From Methanobacterium sp. PtaB.Bin024 (GTDB lineage Archaea; Methanobacteriota; Methanobacteria; Methanobacteriales; Methanobacteriaceae): DNA of 64,000 bases. Below are positions 1-7,908 of this stretch, piece by piece (the stretch's first letter is position 1; every line of letters begins with the position of its first letter). Made by a program: the position numbers and the translations under genes. The DNA lies in NCBI GenBank assembly GCA_002067065.1, contig MVPY01000038.1, forward strand, positions 3,155 through 67,154, written 5' to 3'. Under the pieces are notes generated by a model. The model was not told the origin of the DNA and did no database searches. It was given only the letters and a program-made list of their open reading frames with translations.

Positions 1-309
1 ATCTTAGACAGCAAAGCCCTGCTTTTAGGAGTTCCAACTATCTTTAATGGCCCTTATCCAAGTTTTGGAGATTTGCTCTACTACTTAGAAGGACTCAGCT
101 TCCAGCGTACCGGGATCAAAAGACTGGCTACCACCTTCGGGTCTAAGGGTTGGAGTGGTAAAGGTGCGGTGAAAGTTGCTGAGACTCTGGGAAAATGCGG
201 ATTTGATATTCTGGACACCTTTGAGGTTACTTATGTGCCCACCAAAGATGAACTGGATAAATGTTACCAGATGGGTCAAGAAATGGCTCAGAAGATCAAA
301 AAGATGTAG
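1..309 (+). CDS. fprA: FprA-type flavoprotein, C-terminal flavodoxin domain (5' truncated)
   Basis: The gene enters the window open in frame 1 and ends at TAG 307-309, so only the last 102 codons are visible. The readable part runs ILDSKALLLGVPTIFNGPYP, then a GWSGKGAV segment, and ends in a charged helix. This fits the second half of the flavodoxin-like domain of type A flavoproteins, with FMN-binding loops around the NGPYP and STFGSKGWSG-like segments. In Methanobacteriales such proteins act as F420H2 oxidases that reduce oxygen to water. The N-terminal di-iron metallo-beta-lactamase domain that would confirm this is outside the window. The stop codon lies inside the first unit of a 16-bp tandem repeat. 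The family assignment is inferred from about a quarter of the protein. Confidence 0.72.
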   Translation: MLDSKALLLGVPTIFNGPYPSFGDLLYYLEGLSFQRTGIKRLATTFGSKGWSGKGAVKVAETLGKCGFDILDTFEVTYVPTKDELDKCYQMGQEMAQKIKKM

Positions 310-382
310 ATTTAGGAAGATGTAGATTTAGGAAGATGTAGATTTAGGAAGATGTAGATTTAGGAAGATGTAGATTTAGGAA
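303..382. repeat. 16-bp perfect tandem repeat, five copies
   Basis: The unit GATGTAGATTTAGGAA occurs five times without a mismatch from 303 to 382. The first unit overlaps the last codon and TAG stop of the upstream flavoprotein gene, so the array looks like slippage or unequal crossing-over of the gene's own 3' end. Each unit carries a TAG. No hairpin potential is evident, so it does not look like a terminator. Copy number probably varies between strains. Confidence 0.95.
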
Positions 383-447
383 TAAATTTGGAATAACTAA
401 AAAAAAATTACGTGTGAACATCAAATAATGGAACAAGGAGGGGAATT

Positions 448-861
448 ATGAGATCATTGGAATTTGAAAGTGGGATGGATAATGAAAGAAAGATTATGGT
501 GGCCATATTCTGGACTAACCGAAAGGCTGCTAGAACTGAAGGGTGCTCTCCTTTCCTTATAAAGAGAATTAAAACCCCAAATGAAATTTACACACCTGAT
601 GGGAATAAGTTGCTCAAATTAAATGGTGAAATCATGGCAGATATGGTTCAAACCCTTGATACAGGTAAATCGATCCCTATGGAATTTCATATTGGAGAAG
701 AGAAGTTAAATGTCATTCTCAGTGCTGATTCTTATTCAGTTTCCGCAGAAAGAAGTCCAGAGATCGAAGAGGAGATAATTGAAAAACTGGAGATGGAGTT
801 TCCCAAGAAGTTTCCCAGTTTATGTGACTCTTTCAAGCCAAGGGTAGTTCCTAAAGGATAA
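448..861 (+). CDS. Hypothetical protein, 137 aa
   Basis: A strong ribosome-binding site, AAGGAGGGG, lies 4-6 bases before ATG 448, which makes this a convincing gene. The product is soluble, with no signal peptide or membrane segment. The middle (around residues 40-80) reads as beta-rich, and the C-terminus is an acidic helix (EIEEEIIEKLEMEF) followed by a basic tail. There are two cysteines, both isolated, so no metal site is suggested. I do not recognise the family. It stands alone, 139 bases after the flavoprotein gene and convergent with the CBS protein gene downstream. No function is proposed. Confidence 0.75.
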   Translation: MRSLEFESGMDNERKIMVAIFWTNRKAARTEGCSPFLIKRIKTPNEIYTPDGNKLLKLNGEIMADMVQTLDTGKSIPMEFHIGEEKLNVILSADSYSVSAERSPEIEEEIIEKLEMEFPKKFPSLCDSFKPRVVPKG

Positions 862-1046
862 CTAACTGAATCCAGAATATTCAATATTTTCTTTTATTTT
901 TATATTTTTCTTAGTCTATGTGAAAATATAACATTAAATCTAAGGTTTAAGATCAGACCAATTTAAGCAAAAAATAATCACCAAACATTAACAGGTTCAA
1001 TTAAAAATTAACTTCATAAATCTTCCTGACTTTTATTTCCTGACTT

Positions 1047-1439
1047 TTAAAGTTGAATAGATCTTATTATGTCTCCATCAGAAACAATACCCACCAGATC
1101 ATGATTATCTAGTACTACTAACTGGTTTATGATCCCCTCATCTGAACCGTATTCCTGCATCTTGTTCACCGCAGTTGACAGGTCATCTTCAGGTGAGACA
1201 TATATTACCTGTTCAACCATAACCTCTCCCACTGTGGTTCCTAATTCATACTTATCCAGGATGAGGTTGTGACCTAAATCTGTGGCAGTTACTATTCCCA
1301 CTAGGGTCTCCCCATCTATTACTGGTAGTGAACTTATTTTGTGTTTCATCAGCTTTTCAAAGGCAAATACAACATCCTCATTAGGAGGTACGGTTATAAC
1401 CTTACTGCTCATTACATCCTTAACCTTTAGTTTCAACAT
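1047..1439 (-). CDS. CBS-domain pair protein, 130 aa
   Basis: The product consists of two CBS domains and little else. The first begins VKDVMSSKVITVPPNEDV and the second VGEVMVEQVIYVSPEDDL; both contain the typical LPVIDG or LVVLDN plus GIVT/GIVSDGDI strands. Such pairs bind adenine nucleotides and act as energy or ligand sensors. I chose ATG 1439 because the domain starts there and GGAAGTGA precedes it; a longer reading starts at 1487. The start lies inside the 3' end of the 2-phosphoglycerate kinase gene (20-base overlap), so the two are co-transcribed and probably translationally coupled. A regulatory role over that enzyme is possible but inferred only from this overlap. Confidence 0.85.
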   Translation of the reverse strand: MLKLKVKDVMSSKVITVPPNEDVVFAFEKLMKHKISSLPVIDGETLVGIVTATDLGHNLILDKYELGTTVGEVMVEQVIYVSPEDDLSTAVNKMQEYGSDEGIINQLVVLDNHDLVGIVSDGDIIRSIQL

Positions 1440-2334
1440 CGTCTTCACTTCCATAGGTCTTTGTAATTTCTTCAATAATGGATTCAATGGTAGTTGTGAT
1501 ATCTATGTTCTCAATGACTGGCACATGATACTTGTTAGCTTGGTTCTCGAAATATTTATGGGTTCTTCTTATAGCTCCGAAATAGTTCATATATCTTTCA
1601 AGAGGCCTTCTAGCCCATTGTTGCCTGCATCTTGAGTAGAATCTTCCTTTATGGACTTCTTCATCTTCAAGTGTTAAAATGAACATGTGCACATTATGTC
1701 TGGAAACCAAATCTTCCCTGATGAATCCCGGTACGATGTGAACACCTTCAATAACTATACTGATACCTTCAGTTATGGATCGTTCAATTACAGCCTCCAC
1801 ACCAACACTCACAGTGTCCACATGGTCCCTGAAACCAATAATAACCTCATCCAGTTCTGGGGATGGTGGTATGCGCAGGGAGCGGTAAGCAGTGTAACTT
1901 GATTCATACAGTGTGGGTAGAAGTTCTTTGGATGAAGTTTTACGCATTACCTCACGGATCATGTCCGTGCTGATCATATTACGGATTCCCAGACGGTTAG
2001 CCACCTCAAATGCTATGGAAGAAGTTCCTACTCCTGAAGAACCACCTACCAGAATTACCAAGGGGTCCTGACATTTTCTGATCCTTTTCCACAAACCATA
2101 CTGGGATGCTATTTCACTATCCTCCTTTTTAAGCCTCTGGCGAACGATAGTGACCAGATCATCCAGTTTAATAAGAGTGACACCATCCTTTTTAAGTTGA
2201 GCTTCAATCTGTGAAGAGAAGGTGTAAGCTTTATTGGGATCCATCTCAGCACGGGTCAGGGACCTGGCCAGAACTCCCTTTGAAAAGGGTTCCCTATATT
2301 TTTTACCACTTACTTCTCCTTCAACCATGATCAT
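1420..2334 (-). CDS. pgk2: 2-phosphoglycerate kinase
   Basis: This 304-aa enzyme phosphorylates 2-phosphoglycerate to 2,3-bisphosphoglycerate, the precursor of cyclic 2,3-diphosphoglycerate, a characteristic solute of Methanobacteriales. A P-loop, GGSSGVGTSS, lies at about residues 97-106 and is followed by the ISTDMIREVMR segment typical of the family. The first 90 residues resemble the ATP-cone-like N-terminus (FSKGVLARSLTRAEMDP) seen in archaeal members. The length matches the family. GAGGTGAGA precedes ATG 2334. It is the first gene of a two-gene operon with the CBS protein. The cyclising synthetase is not in this window. Confidence 0.92.
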   Translation of the reverse strand: MIMVEGEVSGKKYREPFSKGVLARSLTRAEMDPNKAYTFSSQIEAQLKKDGVTLIKLDDLVTIVRQRLKKEDSEIASQYGLWKRIRKCQDPLVILVGGSSGVGTSSIAFEVANRLGIRNMISTDMIREVMRKTSSKELLPTLYESSYTAYRSLRIPPSPELDEVIIGFRDHVDTVSVGVEAVIERSITEGISIVIEGVHIVPGFIREDLVSRHNVHMFILTLEDEEVHKGRFYSRCRQQWARRPLERYMNYFGAIRRTHKYFENQANKYHVPVIENIDITTTIESIIEEITKTYGSEDDVETKG

Positions 2335-2463
2335 TGTTTATCTCACCTCAAATAAGGGGGATCGTAAAAACATAAAAATCAAGATATTATTTGTCACCAT
2401 CATTTAAATCATTTTCTGTGGTGATTTTTTTATCCCCTAAATAGAGAAGGGTAAATCTCCAGC

Positions 2464-3132
2464 TTAAAGTTTAATAATTCCAGTTTCGATTTTTTCCTCA
2501 TCATGAGAATCAGGAATCTTAATTAAACAGGCATGACCATGAGAAAGTTCCCCAGGGTTTATTATTTCGGTATTTCCGATCTTATCAGTGCCTCTGGCTT
2601 CATGTATATGACCACAGATATTTATGGTTGGCTGCAGTTCTTCAATTATCTTACGAATACTTTTACTTCCCACATGCTCCCCTGAAGGTAACAGGTCAGT
2701 TTTCGTACCATACGGCGGTGCATGAGTGACAAAAAGAGTTATTTTCTCTTCTTTAACACCTTCAAGGGCTTTTTTAGCCTCATCGTAGATCTGAATCTCT
2801 TCAAACTCCAAAGGGGTATTAAACGGTGTTGGATTAGACCCTCCAAAGCCACATACTCCAATATTTTTTATCACCATACCTCTGGCGTGTAGGTTAACAG
2901 CCTGAGAGTTGTCTATATTGATATGAAGTGATCCTGGATCGCAGTTACCAGGGATTGCCATTACCGGGACTTGAAACGAACAGATTTCATTTAATATGTC
3001 CTCCCCTAATTCTGCTGGGCCAAAATGGGTTATATCACCAGCTATTATTATCAGATCCACTTTGTTATCCTTAAGATAATGCAATATGGGTTTAATATTT
3101 CCATGAAGATCACTGACAGCCAGGATTTTCAT
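2464..3132 (-). CDS. Calcineurin-like metallophosphoesterase
   Basis: The sequence shows the full metallophosphoesterase motif set: DLHGN near the N-terminus, GDITHFGP, GNCDPGS, THAPPYGTKTD and GHIHEARG. These provide the Asp, His and Asn ligands of a dinuclear metal centre. Length, about 222 aa, is normal for the archaeal subgroup related to YfcE/MJ0936-type phosphodiesterases. GGAGG sits 6 bases before ATG 3132; the ATG at 3138 overlaps that site and is less likely. The substrate cannot be told from sequence. It appears monocistronic, and it follows the coupled gene pair at 3.25-4.07 kb on the same strand after a 117-base AT-rich gap. Confidence 0.88.
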   Translation of the reverse strand: MKILAVSDLHGNIKPILHYLKDNKVDLIIIAGDITHFGPAELGEDILNEICSFQVPVMAIPGNCDPGSLHINIDNSQAVNLHARGMVIKNIGVCGFGGSNPTPFNTPLEFEEIQIYDEAKKALEGVKEEKITLFVTHAPPYGTKTDLLPSGEHVGSKSIRKIIEELQPTINICGHIHEARGTDKIGNTEIINPGELSHGHACLIKIPDSHDEEKIETGIIKL

Positions 3133-3249
3133 TGGCATCCTCCTATATCACTCTGATTAGTTTTTTTATCAAATTTTTTCAAATAAAAGTAAGATTAAAA
3201 TGTTAAACATCTAATTAAGTTAACAATTAACATCTGGTAAGATCAACTA

Positions 3250-3804
3250 TTAAACATCCTCTTCTATTTCTTTTAACTGTTCTTTAAAGAACGATGAAAG
3301 TTCCTGGAGACTTTTTTTGAGATTTTCTTTATCCCCATAGACTGATATAAGATCATCTTCCTCAAACTCAATTATAACATTGTGATACTCGGCTATTTCC
3401 TGAACCCTGTCTTCGGAGAGTGGTGCTTTGAAGTTAACACGAATCATTGAAAAACCAGAGGGAGCACCAACCACGAACTTGGAATCTGTCTTCTTCTGAG
3501 GATATACCACCTCGCCCCTGGAGGCTTTTAACAGTTTATCCATCCATTGAGCACTGTATTCTTCGCCTATGCCATCAGCCAGGCCCATTAATGTATTTTG
3601 AACCTTAGTTAGAAATTCATTGATTCTACCTACCTCAACCTGTCTTTGAGGGTCGGTAGGATCCACTTTGTAAAAATTTATGGTGGTTTTGGCCATCTGA
3701 ATGTTTTTAGTAACCTCTTTAGGAATTTTTAATCCTTTTTTCTTAAGATCAGTTAAGAGTTCCACCAACACCAGCCAGGTCTGTTCGGCAGGTAATTCAT
3801 TCAT
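3250..3804 (-). CDS. Conserved archaeal protein, probably DUF2096 family
   Basis: A soluble 184-aa protein with an N-terminal helical half (LLTDLKKKGLKIPKEVTKNI, then a segment around NEFLTKVQNTL) and a C-terminal alpha-beta half (MIRVNFKAPLSEDRVQEIAEYHNVIIEFEEDD). It resembles the uncharacterised methanogen family DUF2096 as I remember it; function unknown. The start ATG overlaps the stop of the upstream gene by four bases (ATGA), so translation is coupled. The pairing suggests that the two products work together. No motif suggesting catalysis is visible. Confidence 0.8.
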   Translation of the reverse strand: MNELPAEQTWLVLVELLTDLKKKGLKIPKEVTKNIQMAKTTINFYKVDPTDPQRQVEVGRINEFLTKVQNTLMGLADGIGEEYSAQWMDKLLKASRGEVVYPQKKTDSKFVVGAPSGFSMIRVNFKAPLSEDRVQEIAEYHNVIIEFEEDDLISVYGDKENLKKSLQELSSFFKEQLKEIEEDV

Positions 3805-4067
3805 AAGTAACCTTCCAGGACCTGTTTGGAACGATGATTGAGTTTGGCATCAGCTTCCTTAAGTTCTTCATCGATTTGTTCAAAACTCGTGTATGAGTCT
3901 AAAAACAGCACGTGAACACTTTCTGTGCCAATTATATCCAGAATTGCTATATCATCATTTTCATCAAGTGATTTATTTTCTATTGATGCCTTGTACTGTA
4001 CAAAAGGACCATATTTTTCTGGTAATTCTTTGTATTTGAAAATTCCAGCGAGACTGGCTACGAACAA
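3801..4067 (-). CDS. Small conserved archaeal protein (DUF749-like)
   Basis: About 88 residues, acidic and beta-rich (VASLAGIFKYKELPEKYGPF; DDIAILDIIGTESVHVLFLD), with a helical C-terminus. I place it tentatively with the small methanogen family DUF749. The start is decided by the ribosome-binding site: AGAGGTG at 4074-4080 is separated by six T residues from a TTG at 4067. The alternative GTG at 4076 lies inside that site. Its last bases overlap the start of the next gene (ATGA). It is the promoter-proximal gene of the pair. Confidence 0.78.
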   Translation of the reverse strand: MFVASLAGIFKYKELPEKYGPFVQYKASIENKSLDENDDIAILDIIGTESVHVLFLDSYTSFEQIDEELKEADAKLNHRSKQVLEGYL

Positions 4068-4199
4068 AAAAAACACCTCTCTTAATTTGGTATTAGATCA
4101 ATCTTTTTTAGATCAATCTTTTACTTAGAATTAGTATTTAATCAGTATTTTGAAAATAAAAAACTTTTCTAAAAAAAGAAATTAAAGGGAGAATATTGT

Positions 4200-5114
4200 T
4201 TATTCTCCACCGGTTATTTCATCTAAGTAACACTTGTCCAGAGCAGAGTCTGTGCATATCTGGTGGGCGTCTACGGTTAGTTCTTCTTTAGGCAGTCCCA
4301 TGGCCATTCCATAGAGTTGTGCCAGGTGGAAGACAGGGATTTCAAAGTCTGTTCCGAATTTTTCATTGACTTCAACTTGTCCCACGTCAAACTGCAGGTG
4401 ACAGAATGGGCAGACATTTACAATGGCATCTACACCTGCTTCTCTCATATTGGTGAGTTTTTCTTTGGTGAAATCAGCGGTCACGTCCAGGTCTCTGGAT
4501 CTTAGACCACCACCTGCACCACAGCACATCATTTTGTCTTTGTATGGGATTGATTGGGCACCGGTTACTTCCACTAGCTCATCAAGGATGGTTGGTTTCA
4601 TTGGGTTATCTATACCTATTTCTGAGCTGGGTTTTAGGAAGTGGCAACCATAGTGTACGGCTACTTTGAGGTTTTCCAGTGGGTTGGTTACTAATTCAGC
4701 AAGTTTATCCATTCCCACATCGTTGTAGAGAATTTCGGCAAAGTGTCGTACTTGAATTTCACCCTTAAATTCGCGTCCTGCTTCTGCTAAGACTTTGTTG
4801 ATCTTTTCCTTCATCTCAGCATCTTCATGGAGCATGTGGTTGCTTTCGAATAAAGATCCGAAACATCCATTACACTCAGTCATGATGTCGTTTCCCTGTT
4901 CTTCAGCTATGGTGAGGTTTCGGGCAGCAATGGCAGCCCAGGTGGTTCTGTCAAAGGAACCAAATACTCCAGGTGCAGGGCAGCATGATGCTCCTTCCAT
5001 GTCTTTAAGACCCACGTCTAATGCGTCGAAGAGTAATCGGGTGGATTTTTCGATACCTGGGTATCGGTTGTTCATGATACATCCTAAGAAGTATGCAAAT
5101 TCTTGTTCAGCCAT
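4200..5114 (-). CDS. hdrB: CoB--CoM heterodisulfide reductase subunit B
   Basis: HdrB carries the catalytic site of the soluble HdrABC complex, which reduces the CoM-S-S-CoB heterodisulfide in the last step of methanogenesis and couples it to ferredoxin reduction by electron bifurcation. Two CCG domains are visible. The first has FLGCIMNNRYPGIEKS, then CCPAPG, then CNGC. The second has HYGCHFLKP, then CCGAGGG, then CPFC. These cysteines hold the two noncubane [4Fe-4S] clusters. The 304-aa length is typical. ATG 5114 is preceded by GGTGAT; the GTG at 5123 is part of that site. The gene follows hdrC after 10 bases, the standard hdrCB order; hdrA is elsewhere. Confidence 0.97.
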   Translation of the reverse strand: MAEQEFAYFLGCIMNNRYPGIEKSTRLLFDALDVGLKDMEGASCCPAPGVFGSFDRTTWAAIAARNLTIAEEQGNDIMTECNGCFGSLFESNHMLHEDAEMKEKINKVLAEAGREFKGEIQVRHFAEILYNDVGMDKLAELVTNPLENLKVAVHYGCHFLKPSSEIGIDNPMKPTILDELVEVTGAQSIPYKDKMMCCGAGGGLRSRDLDVTADFTKEKLTNMREAGVDAIVNVCPFCHLQFDVGQVEVNEKFGTDFEIPVFHLAQLYGMAMGLPKEELTVDAHQICTDSALDKCYLDEITGGE

Positions 5115-5124
5115 ATTTATCACC

Positions 5125-5994
5125 TTAATCTATTGCTCCTGTTTCCCAGTTGTAGCCTATGAGGTTGTCGAATCCTGTGGCTTTCACTATGGTCTGGACT
5201 TCTTCTAAGGCTTCTGGGAAGCTGTGGGTTGTTGGTGGTAGTTCATCTAGGCCCACGCTTTTTCTGAGTTCTTGAGTTTGTGGGTTGATAGGTACACCGT
5301 GGCCAGTTTTAATTACGAAACTTCCCACCATTTTATGTGCTTTTCCCATGTATCCTGCTTGGGCTGCGTAGTTTCGCACGATTTTCACTATGTCTACGAT
5401 TTTAATACCTCTTGGGCATCTTTCCTGGCATTCGTAACAGGTAGTACACATCCATAAAGTATCATCAGGAATGACATCCTCTTTTAAGCCTATGAGGGAT
5501 CTTCTAACTAATTGTCTTATCCTGTAAGGGGTTCTTCTTCCTGATGGGCATGCAGCAGTACAGGTACCGCACTGGAAACATATTCCAAGTGATTCTCCAC
5601 CAGCATCCATTATTTCCTGTTTGAAATTTTCATCTATATCTGCTCGGGTTACTATGGCTTCATCCTTTTGAAGTAAAGTCATACTTTCACTCCTTTCTTT
5701 TTTTGGCTCTTCTTTTGATTTAACTGGTTCTTCAACTTCAGCCTTTTCCGGTTTTTCTTCTTTTTTGGTCTCTGCTTTCTCTGCAGCAACTGGTTCTTTG
5801 GTTTTCTCTTCTGCCGGTTTATCTTCAACTTTTTCCGGCTTCTCGGCTGCTGGAACTTCTTCGACTTTCTCTTGTACTTTGGTTTCTTTTTTTTCAACCG
5901 AGGGCTTGTCTTTCTCTGATTTCACTGCTTCTTCTTTCTTTTCTGGCTCATCTTCGCCACTAAATACGTTTTTTAAGCGTTTTAAAAAGCTCAT
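5125..5994 (-). CDS. hdrC: CoB--CoM heterodisulfide reductase subunit C with charged N-terminal extension
   Basis: The last 185 residues are a normal HdrC: two ferredoxin-type motifs (CFQCGTCTAACP and CTTCYECQERCP) carry electrons from HdrA to HdrB. That part begins MTLLQKDEAIVTRAD at ATG 5682 and has its own ribosome-binding site, AAAGGAGTG, five bases upstream. The reading frame nevertheless stays open for over 100 more codons, to ATG 5994 or GTG 6003. These encode a short amphipathic helix (SFLKRLKNVF) and a long Lys/Glu/Pro/Ala-rich linker resembling the acidic N-domain of FtsY. Two products, long and short, are possible. Which start is used cannot be decided from sequence. A TATA box for the operon lies at 6066-6080. 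Confidence 0.93.
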   Translation of the reverse strand: MSFLKRLKNVFSGEDEPEKKEEAVKSEKDKPSVEKKETKVQEKVEEVPAAEKPEKVEDKPAEEKTKEPVAAEKAETKKEEKPEKAEVEEPVKSKEEPKKERSESMTLLQKDEAIVTRADIDENFKQEIMDAGGESLGICFQCGTCTAACPSGRRTPYRIRQLVRRSLIGLKEDVIPDDTLWMCTTCYECQERCPRGIKIVDIVKIVRNYAAQAGYMGKAHKMVGSFVIKTGHGVPINPQTQELRKSVGLDELPPTTHSFPEALEEVQTIVKATGFDNLIGYNWETGAID

Positions 5995-6065
5995 TATCTT
6001 CACGCCCCGGTCACCCTACGGTTCTCTTGGAAAACCATGTGATTTCCAGTTCAAAATCTAGAGAC

Positions 6066-6080
6066 CAGTATATATAAAGG
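6066..6080 (-). promoter_or_regulatory. TATA box of the hdrCB operon
   Basis: On the minus strand the sequence reads CCTTTATATATACTGG, a near-ideal archaeal TATA element. It would place the transcript start near 6045, about 50 bases before the long hdrC start at 5994. An imperfect inverted repeat, GTCACCTTTTAGGTTAC at 6101-6117, lies 20 bases further upstream and could be a regulator site. Confidence 0.7.
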
Positions 6081-6288
6081 TTGCTAAAAATTTGCTTACT
6101 GTCACCTTTTAGGTTACAGCATTATGTAATGATTTATATTGCATTCTTTTAGTCACATATATGTACCAGACAAATGAGAACTTTTCATAGATCAATCCAC
6201 ATAAATAATCAACATGTGATTCTGGATCAAACATAAATAGTACTAATAAATATCTCAATTAAATAAGTCAATTAAATGGTGTGTAAGA

Positions 6289-6495
6289 ATGAGCAAACCA
6301 AAACCCGATGTTAAAAGGATCTATGCCAGTATTGCAGTTGCATTTGCCTGGCTGCTCTTTTTGGCCCTGTGGCTTTTCTACTATGCCACTAATTACAATC
6401 TGATCCAAAACCTGGGCATTGGACTGGCCTCCCTGGTAGTAGCAGGAATAATCTTGGTGGTAATGTGGGTGCCTTGGGCCATGAAGCAGGAATAA
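6289..6495 (+). CDS. Small two-helix membrane protein, 68 aa
   Basis: A short basic N-terminus (MSKPKPDVKRIY) is followed by two hydrophobic segments: roughly residues 13-32 (SIAVAFAWLLFLALWLFYYA) and 40-62 (the second ending IILVVMWVPWAM). This is a hairpin-type membrane protein with both ends probably in the cytoplasm. I do not recognise a family. GGTGTG lies 5 bases before ATG 6289. Its stop is two bases before the start of the Tgt-like gene, so both are on one transcript, divergent from hdrCB. There is no obvious functional link between a membrane hairpin and a tRNA-modification homologue. Confidence 0.75.
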   Translation: MSKPKPDVKRIYASIAVAFAWLLFLALWLFYYATNYNLIQNLGIGLASLVVAGIILVVMWVPWAMKQE

Positions 6496-6497
6496 AC

Positions 6498-7220
6498 ATG
6501 TTAGAGATAAAACTACATGACGGACCAGCCCGACAGGGCAAATATCAGGACATAGAAACACCAAATATTTTAAAATCAGCCCAGGAACTAATGGTTGATG
6601 ATGAACCCATGCCCTATGATGTTCCCAGAGAATTGGCAGAATGGTCTGTTCAAAATACCCTTAAAAAAGCTGAAAATGGAAAGGGCCTTGCTGTTATACA
6701 CGGCTCTAAATATGTTAATCTTCGCCTTGAATGTGCTAATACTCTTGAAGAAATGGGTTACCGCCTTTTTCTGGTGGCGAACTCTGAAGAACTTCTTAAA
6801 AGACCACGTGATCTTTTAAAGATCATTATTAATCTCAGGAAGAATATGAATCCTAATTCAGCCCTATTTTTTCCCTTTGCCGAGCTGAACTTCATACCTC
6901 TCCTTGTGTATCTGGGAGTGGATTTATTCAATCAAACAACTGCAGATTTTTATGCCCGGTTAGGGGTTATGATGACTCCCCAGGGTAATTATGATCTGAA
7001 AGAATATCCAGTATATGATTTAAATTTCGAAGAACTCAAAGAGTACAACAGAAATTCTCTGGATTTCGTTTTAAGAGAGGTCAGAGCACATATAAAGAAT
7101 GGTACCCTACGTAATTTAGTAGAAGAAAGGTGTTGTTCTTCTCCTGAGGCGATGTCTGCTTTAAGGATCCTGGACAGGGACTATAGTGATTTTTTGGACA
7201 AATATACGCCCCTCTACTAA
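6498..7220 (+). CDS. Stand-alone archaeosine TGT/ArcS-like domain protein
   Basis: A soluble 240-aa protein resembling the catalytic-barrel part of archaeal tRNA-guanine transglycosylase and its paralogue ArcS. The segment LLVYLGVDLFNQTTADFYAR matches the region where Tgt enzymes have their GVDLFD motif. The C-terminal REVRAHIKNGTLRNLVEERC plus ALRILDRDY matches the helical end of that domain. The nucleophilic and zinc-binding residues of active Tgt are not evident, and no PUA domain is present, so it is much shorter than TgtA or ArcS. It may be an accessory subunit or a degenerate paralogue. ATG 6498 is preceded by CAGGAA. Family is fairly sure; function is not. Confidence 0.7.
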   Translation: MLEIKLHDGPARQGKYQDIETPNILKSAQELMVDDEPMPYDVPRELAEWSVQNTLKKAENGKGLAVIHGSKYVNLRLECANTLEEMGYRLFLVANSEELLKRPRDLLKIIINLRKNMNPNSALFFPFAELNFIPLLVYLGVDLFNQTTADFYARLGVMMTPQGNYDLKEYPVYDLNFEELKEYNRNSLDFVLREVRAHIKNGTLRNLVEERCCSSPEAMSALRILDRDYSDFLDKYTPLY

Positions 7221-7249
7221 TTCTACGCTCTTTTAACCCTTTACTTTTT

Positions 7250-7855
7250 TTAATCACAGACCATTTTCTTAACTGATTCAACCAGATAATGGTATTTACC
7301 AACTTCTTCAGTCCCATGGATGGCGAATCCATATTCTTCCAGTATTAACTCCACATCATCAGGACTCAAACGAACATCAAAAGATGGTCCCGGTGGTCCC
7401 TCAACCTTGTCAAATTCCACCACAGCAAAGGTGCCCCCTGGCTTTAAGACCCTCTTTATCTCAGTTAGGACAGGTATTAAAGTTTTTTCACTGGCAAATC
7501 CATGAAGAACATTGACCATGACACATTTATCAACAAGATTATCATCTAAAGGAATGCCAACAGTCATGTCTGCCTGTATCACTTCTATGTTTTCTATTTC
7601 ATTCTGACTGGCCTCTTTTCTGAGACTATCAAGGCTGGGTTCATATGCATCCAGTGCATAGACCCGTCCACCAGATTTAACTATTTTCGATGCGGCCAAT
7701 GATATATAACCATCTCCACAACCAGCATCCAGTAACTTATCACCATCTTCTAACCCAATTGACTCTAGAATACGGTTCGCATCTAGGACGCCACGAGAAG
7801 ATTTACCATGATGTTTGTGGGTATGTTTTTCTGTTTGCATTTTTTTGGTCTCCAT
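7250..7855 (-). CDS. Class I SAM-dependent methyltransferase
   Basis: The Rossmann motifs are clear: LLDAGCGDGYISLAAS (motif I, SAM binding), VYALDAYEPSLDSL (motif II acidic residue), VIQADMTV and VLKPGGTFAVVEFDK. A histidine-rich N-terminus (HTHKHHGKSS) precedes the domain and could bind metal. The family is close to UbiE/methyltransferase 11 types that act on small molecules; the substrate is not predictable. It lies 53 bases downstream of the ABC permease on the same strand and is probably the last gene of the PadR-controlled operon, which might hint at modification or resistance to the exported compound. Confidence 0.85.
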   Translation of the reverse strand: METKKMQTEKHTHKHHGKSSRGVLDANRILESIGLEDGDKLLDAGCGDGYISLAASKIVKSGGRVYALDAYEPSLDSLRKEASQNEIENIEVIQADMTVGIPLDDNLVDKCVMVNVLHGFASEKTLIPVLTEIKRVLKPGGTFAVVEFDKVEGPPGPSFDVRLSPDDVELILEEYGFAIHGTEEVGKYHYLVESVKKMVCD

Positions 7856-7908
7856 ATTGTGGTTTATTCATTTTTTTTGGAAAATTTCCATTGAGTTTGT
7901 CATTATTA

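Noticed and set aside
303..382. Possible TAG read-through (pyrrolysine-like) across the tandem repeat
   Set aside because: The repeat period is not a multiple of three and further stops follow; Methanobacterium is not known to use pyrrolysine.
303..382. CRISPR-like array at the 16-bp repeats
   Set aside because: Units are contiguous with no spacers and are too short.
5679..5897. A lysine-rich 72-codon reading frame on the minus strand inside hdrC
   Set aside because: It is the shifted frame of the Lys/Glu-rich hdrC linker and has no independent ribosome-binding site.
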